Assembly: GCF_001542775.1 (NCBI RefSeq)
Contig: NZ_CP014145.1
Span: 3,596,001 to 3,660,000, forward strand
DNA: 64,000 nucleotides
Source: Microterricola viridarii
GTDB lineage: Bacteria > Actinomycetota > Actinomycetes > Actinomycetales > Microbacteriaceae
Reading direction: 5' to 3'
Shown one piece after another: positions 59,920-64,000 of the stretch; the stretch's first letter is position 1, and each line of letters begins with the position of its first letter. A model generated the notes under the pieces. The model was given only the letters and a program-made list of their open reading frames with translations, was not told the origin of the DNA and did not search any database. The position numbers were made by a program, and so were the translations under genes.

Positions 59920-61077
59920 CTATCCGTTCAGAGCTGTGTCAGCTGCGCCGACCATCGAGATCCACGCGTCGCGGTCTGCCTGCGTCTCAGTTCCGGCTCC
60001 ATTGGCCAGACCGAGCAGCAGCGCGTCGGTGTTCGTCTTCATGAGTCCCGTGGCCTTGTCGAACAGGGACTTCGGGAGCCCGGCGTACGGCACCTGGGTG
60101 GTGGCGAACCGCTCGTCGGTCATGCGCAGTTCCAGCCAGTCCGGGTCGTAGGAGTTCCAGAGGATCCAGAGCATGGCCGCTGCCTTGTTCTTCGCATCCA
60201 CGTTGACACCGGAGAACTGGGCCCAGACGCCGGCGTGCTCGAACGGAGCGACCTTCAGCGACGGGTTCGGGTTGAACAGGGTCTGGTTCAGCGAGATCGG
60301 CACGTCACCGCTGGAGAGCGGCGTGTTCTGGTCCTCCAGCAGCTGCATCGTTCCCGACGACTTCAGCTCGGTGATCAGGTTGACCATGGCTTCCTCGCCC
60401 TTGGCCATTCCGTACGCCTCGAAGACGACCGGGTTGTAGCCGGCGATGGAGACCTTGCCCTTGTACTGCGGGTCGAGCAGGCCGTCCAGGGAGTCGGGCA
60501 CCTCGATCTTGTCCGAGTTGTACTGCATCAGGGAGCCGTTGATGCTGTCCGGCACCATCTCGGGGGCACCGATGTTCAGGTACTCCTTCGGCAGGCCGAA
60601 CTGAGTCCAGTCGACCTTCTCCCAGTAGCCCTCGTCGTACATGGGGGCGGTTGTGACGATCGAGCCAGACACGATGTCCGTGTTGCGCTCGCCGGTTGCC
60701 TTCGCCGAGATGATCGCCGACGACAGGTTGTAGGTGAGTCCGCGCGACTCGATCTTGATGTCGGGGAAGCGCTTGTTGAACTCCGCAACGACCTCAGGAG
60801 ACTGCTCGTACCAGTCCCAGATGACCAGGCGCCCGCCATCGGTGCTCTTCGCCGTCTCGTAGAGGGTGTCCATCTGGGTGTTGATCCCCGGCCAGAAGTC
60901 CTCATAGAAGTTCTCGCACCGGGTGATCACGCCGATCGCCGAGGCGTCGCAGGTGGCGTCGGACGCCCCTGCTCCGGTCAAGACCTCCTCGGGAGCCGCG
61001 GCGGGAGTGCTGGCGCAGCCGCTGAGAAGCAGCATGCCGACCGCCGCTGTCGCGACGAGTGTGTTGCGTTTGACCAT
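59920..61077 (-). CDS. ABC transporter substrate-binding lipoprotein, PotD/FbpA-like
   Basis: A 385-residue lipoprotein: lipobox LLLSGCAS near residue 21, then a Cys pair (ATCDASAIGVITRCENFY) and the binding fold GGRLVIWDWYEQSPEVVAEF with FNKRFPDIKIESRG. This is the type II solute-binding protein class of iron, polyamine and thiamine importers. Start ATG 61077 after AGAGAGGACTTTCG. Ligand residues cannot be assigned confidently. Confidence 0.9.
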   Translation of the reverse strand: MVKRNTLVATAAVGMLLLSGCASTPAAAPEEVLTGAGASDATCDASAIGVITRCENFYEDFWPGINTQMDTLYETAKSTDGGRLVIWDWYEQSPEVVAEFNKRFPDIKIESRGLTYNLSSAIISAKATGERNTDIVSGSIVTTAPMYDEGYWEKVDWTQFGLPKEYLNIGAPEMVPDSINGSLMQYNSDKIEVPDSLDGLLDPQYKGKVSIAGYNPVVFEAYGMAKGEEAMVNLITELKSSGTMQLLEDQNTPLSSGDVPISLNQTLFNPNPSLKVAPFEHAGVWAQFSGVNVDAKNKAAAMLWILWNSYDPDWLELRMTDERFATTQVPYAGLPKSLFDKATGLMKTNTDALLLGLANGAGTETQADRDAWISMVGAADTALNG

Positions 61078-61127
61078 GATCGAAAGTCCTCTCTGACTTG
61101 ATCTGTTGCTGTTGTGGGGTGTTGCAG

Positions 61128-62339
61128 CTAGGCGGCCAGCACGCGACAACTGTGCGGGGCGAGTTCGATGAAGATCTGGCTGCCCGAAGAGGGCGAGTTC
61201 AACGGGGCGCCGCGTGCCACGAGGGTTCCCACGACGGTTTGCCCGCTCAGGACCTCGACCTCGTACTCGACGATCTCGCCCAGGAACTCCACCCGCACCA
61301 CCCGGGCCGGCACCACATTGGGGAGGTCGGGCGCGGAATCGTGCCAGCGCACGCTCTCGGGCCGGAACGTGATGGTGACCTCCTGGCCGGTGCCGACCTC
61401 GCTCGGGCAGGGCGTGATGAATCGTGTGCCGAACGCTTCGACGAGGGCGTCGCCGTCGGCGCTCCGCCCGCGGACGACGGCCGAGATCATGTTCACTCGG
61501 CCCACGAAGTCGGCCACGAACCGGTCGACGGGCTTGAAGTACAGGTCTCTGGGCGTCGCTTCTTGCACGATGCGGCCCTGGTTCATGACGGCAACGCGGT
61601 CGGACATCGACAGGGCTTCTGACTGGTCGTGCGTGACGTAGAGCGCCGTGATGCCGAGGCGCTGCTGCAGGCTGCGCAGCTCGTTGCGCATCGTGTCCCG
61701 CAGCTTGGCGTCCAGGTTGCTGAGCGGCTCGTCGAGCAGCAGCAGCCGGGGCCGGTGCACCAGTGCGCGGGCCAGGGCGAGGCGCTGCTGCTGGCCGCCG
61801 GAGAGCGCCGTGGCGGGCCGGTGTGCGAACTCGTCGAGCTGGACGATCTCCAGTGCCTCCATCGCGCGCTTCGTCGCCTCCTTCTTGGGCAGCTTGCCCC
61901 GGGAGACCTGGAGCGGGAAGACCGCGTTGGCGAGCACGCTCATGTGCGGCCAGATCGCGTAGTTCTGGAACACCATGCCCACATCGCGCTTGTCCGGCGA
62001 GACGTGCGCGGTTCCGGTGGAGAGCACCCGCCCGTCGAGGGAGATGCTGCCGCCATTGCTGTTCTCCAGGCCCGCGACGCAGCGCAGTGTGGTCGTCTTG
62101 CCGCATCCGGACGGGCCGAGCAGCGAATAGAACATGCCGGGCTCGATGGTGAAGGTGACACCCTTCACGACCGGGATCGCCTTGCCATCAAGCTCGTACT
62201 GCTTCTCGAGGCCATCGACGACGAGTCGACCGCCCCCATCAACCGCGGTCAAGCCCGAGCTCGCCCGCCGCCGGGATGCGACGGGGGCGGGGGCTGTGGT
62301 CTCAGCGGCCGGCGAGAGCTGCGTGTGCGACGTCGACAA
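61128..62339 (-). CDS. ABC transporter ATP-binding protein, PotA/FbpC type
   Basis: A 403-residue ATPase. Walker A LLGPSGCGKTTTLR, Q-loop GMVFQNYAIWPHMSV, signature LSGGQQQRLALARALV, Walker B RLLLLDEPLSNLDA, H-loop ALYVTHDQSEAL. A C-terminal TOBE regulatory domain follows (ITFRPESVRWHDS onward). A 40-residue Pro/Ala-rich N-terminal extension precedes the core. I chose TTG 62339 because AGGAGG lies 6 bases upstream; it is not near any ATG. First gene of the operon. Confidence 0.92.
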   Translation of the reverse strand: MSTSHTQLSPAAETTAPAPVASRRRASSGLTAVDGGGRLVVDGLEKQYELDGKAIPVVKGVTFTIEPGMFYSLLGPSGCGKTTTLRCVAGLENSNGGSISLDGRVLSTGTAHVSPDKRDVGMVFQNYAIWPHMSVLANAVFPLQVSRGKLPKKEATKRAMEALEIVQLDEFAHRPATALSGGQQQRLALARALVHRPRLLLLDEPLSNLDAKLRDTMRNELRSLQQRLGITALYVTHDQSEALSMSDRVAVMNQGRIVQEATPRDLYFKPVDRFVADFVGRVNMISAVVRGRSADGDALVEAFGTRFITPCPSEVGTGQEVTITFRPESVRWHDSAPDLPNVVPARVVRVEFLGEIVEYEVEVLSGQTVVGTLVARGAPLNSPSSGSQIFIELAPHSCRVLAA

Positions 62340-62370
62340 TGACGGCCTCCTAGGAAGGATTTTGTATTCT

Positions 62371-62386
62371 GGATCCACTTTGATCC
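62371..62386. promoter_or_regulatory. Inverted repeat in second ABC operon promoter
   Basis: GGATC-CACTTT-GATCC lies 32 bases upstream of the TTG start, in AT-rich sequence (62361-62400). It could be an operator or simply part of the promoter. Confidence 0.35.
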
Positions 62387-62557
62387 GGGATTGAGCTAAG
62401 CAAAACACGTATCTGACTTCAGGGCAACGGCCCAGTTGCCCGCTGAGCGAATCGGTATTGGTTCGATCAGAAAAGCTATGGCTCTGCCGAGGCGAGCGGC
62501 TGGCCGTGCCAGAGGGGCCAGGCACGACCCGGCCGGCAGGCCGGGCCGCGCTCGGCA

Positions 62558-64000
62558 CTAGTGGTCGGCGTCGGCGGTGGCCGGCACGCTGGCGGCCGGT
62601 ACTTCAGCCTTCGGCGCATCGCCCCAGGCGACGGTGATTTTCGGTTTCGCCAAGAACAGCACCACGACCGCACAGATCCCGAAGCCGACCGCCGAGAGCA
62701 CGAGCGATTGCGACATCGCCGCCGAGTACCCCGCGACAAGCTCGGGCGGCAGCGCGCCGCCCGCGTGGGCGCTGGCTTGGTCGGCCGCGTCGAAGCCGGG
62801 GAGCTCTGCCGCAAGGCGAGCAGTGAGCAGCGCCGCGATCGCCGCCGAGCCGAGCACTGAGCCGAGCTGGCGGGTCATCGAGTAGACGCCGGAACCGGCA
62901 CCGGCCTGCGCGCGCGGCAGGTTGCGGGTCGCGGTCGAGGCGAGCGGGGCCCAGATGCCCGACATGCCGACGCCAAGCAGCGCCGACGGCAGCAGCAGCA
63001 GCCAGAGCGCGACATCCGGTGTGATCAGCACGGCATACAGGCCGAGGGCGAGCGTGATGAATGCGAAGCCGGTAAACGCGATCCATTTCGGGTCCAGGCG
63101 ATCGCTGAACTTGCCCACCAGCGGGGCCAGGACGCCCGAGATGACGGCCATGGGCACGAGCATGAGCGCCGCCTGCGTGGGCTCGAGCCCACGGGCGACC
63201 TGGAAGTAGAACGCCAGAGGCAGCGGCATCGCCGTGATCGCGAAACCGACGACCGAGATCGCCACGTTGGAGAGGGCGAAGTTGCGGTCCTTGAACAGGC
63301 CGAGCGGCAACAGCGGTTCGGCGCGGTTGAACCGCTGCCACACCACGAAGACCACCAAGACGACGATGCCGGAGATGATGAGCCCCCACACCGTGATCGG
63401 GCCGACGATCGTGCCCCAGTCGTAGCTGGCGCCCTCCTGGATGCCGAACACGAGCAGGAACATGCCGATCGCGCTGAGCACGACGCCCAGCCAGTCGAAG
63501 CTGTGCGAGTGCGTCTCGAGGTTCGGCACCAGCCGCCACGCGACGATGAACGCGACGATCCCGACGGGCAGGTTCACGAAGAAGATCCACTCCCAGCCGA
63601 GCGAGTCGACGAGCAGGCCGCCGAGGATCGGTCCGACGAGGGTCGCCACGCCGGCAACCGCGCCCCAGAAGCCCATGGCCGCGCCGCGCTGGTTGGGCGG
63701 GAAGATGCGCGTGATGACCGCCATCGTCTGCGGGGTCATCAGGGCGGCTCCGAGGCCCTGCACCGCGCGAGCCGCGATGAGCATGCCGATGTCACCGGAG
63801 AGCCCGCACGCGAGCGAGGCGAGGGTGAAGATCGCGAGGCCGATGAGGTAGACGCGCTTCGGCCCGAAGCGGTCGCCGAGGCGGCCGGTGATGAGCAGCG
63901 GCACGGCGTAGGCGAGCAGGTATGCACTCGTCACCCAGATGACCGCGGTGAAGTCCGCGTTGAGGTCGCGCATGATCGCGGGGTTCGCGATCGAGACGAT
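62558..64000 (-). CDS. DHA2-type MFS transporter (5' end beyond the window)
   Basis: At least 480 residues and still open at the right edge: the frame continues upstream of the ATG at 63973 with IANPAIM, the usual context of helix 1 in DHA2 (14-helix) drug exporters. Signatures are GRLGDRFGPKRVYLIGLAIF and RAVQGLGAALMTPQTMAVI with WGAVAGVATLVGPILGGLLV. The C-terminus is FLAKPKITVAWGDAPKAE. It probably exports a drug or metabolite by proton antiport. Convergent or tandem partners lie outside the window; 219 bases separate it from the ABC ATPase start. Confidence 0.9.
   Translation of the reverse strand: MVSIANPAIMRDLNADFTAVIWVTSAYLLAYAVPLLITGRLGDRFGPKRVYLIGLAIFTLASLACGLSGDIGMLIAARAVQGLGAALMTPQTMAVITRIFPPNQRGAAMGFWGAVAGVATLVGPILGGLLVDSLGWEWIFFVNLPVGIVAFIVAWRLVPNLETHSHSFDWLGVVLSAIGMFLLVFGIQEGASYDWGTIVGPITVWGLIISGIVVLVVFVVWQRFNRAEPLLPLGLFKDRNFALSNVAISVVGFAITAMPLPLAFYFQVARGLEPTQAALMLVPMAVISGVLAPLVGKFSDRLDPKWIAFTGFAFITLALGLYAVLITPDVALWLLLLPSALLGVGMSGIWAPLASTATRNLPRAQAGAGSGVYSMTRQLGSVLGSAAIAALLTARLAAELPGFDAADQASAHAGGALPPELVAGYSAAMSQSLVLSAVGFGICAVVVLFLAKPKITVAWGDAPKAEVPAASVPATADADH

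Noticed and set aside
62371..62400. DtxR box upstream of the second ABC importer
   Set aside because: The AT-rich sequence does not match the TTAGG...CCTAA pattern, unlike the clear boxes at 16830 and 16881.
5321..64000. Prophage or transposon insertion
   Set aside because: No integrase, transposase, phage structural gene or att-like direct repeat was recognised; repeats here are short palindromes without coding capacity.

Overview
This is a high-GC actinobacterial chromosome segment. Protein content and the very frequent GGATGCCG/GGCATCCG words suggest a member of the Microbacteriaceae; the genus cannot be fixed from sequence alone. No tRNA, rRNA, CRISPR array, integrase or transposase was seen. 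Gene content is mostly metabolic and transport. Dispersed palindromic repeats occupy many intergenic gaps.

Layout. 0-5.2 kb: tryptophan-to-anthranilate (kynurenine) cassette: tryptophan 2,3-dioxygenase, an unusual metal-dependent amidohydrolase in the place expected for formylkynurenine formamidase, and kynureninase. It is divergent from a TetR regulator, and a VOC dioxygenase-like gene follows. 5.3-7.7 kb: LacI regulator divergent from a frameshifted S-adenosylhomocysteine-hydrolase-like gene. 7.7-27.3 kb: purine genes purC, purD, purF and purM spread over about 20 kb and separated by MgtC, a secreted GH5 glycosidase with tandem LacI-type operators, and an iron/heme locus. In the heme locus hmuTUV is divergent from a 1738-residue HtaA surface protein, with two DtxR boxes between them. 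27.4-33.4 kb: DUF3073, flavin monooxygenase, KimA-like permease, degenerate GH1, and MarR facing a tiny Cys protein. 33.4-37.3 kb: PadR/DUF4097 operon controlled by three CGATATATCG sites, MerR-TipAS, and a DUF4097 lipoprotein. 37.5-47.8 kb: small membrane protein, YczE/MocR pair, RND exporter, methyltransferase, lactate dehydrogenase, Nudix, NAD-epimerase and ureohydrolase.

47.8-57.0 kb is the most coherent accessory system. It contains a LacI regulator, a secreted beta-helix glycosidase with a discoidin domain, an ADP-ribosylglycohydrolase-family enzyme carrying a C-terminal beta-sandwich, a sugar ABC importer without its own ATPase, and an alpha/beta esterase. Two near-identical palindromes (core TGAAC-NN-GTTCA) lie in the divergent promoter, which suggests one regulon for a plant- or microbe-derived glycan. 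57.0-62.4 kb holds a second, different ABC importer (ATPase, binding protein, fused double permease) with a dienelactone hydrolase. A DHA2-type MFS exporter runs off the right edge.

Two genes (the SAHH-like gene and hmuU) each look one base short. They are either true frameshifts or consensus errors in the assembly.
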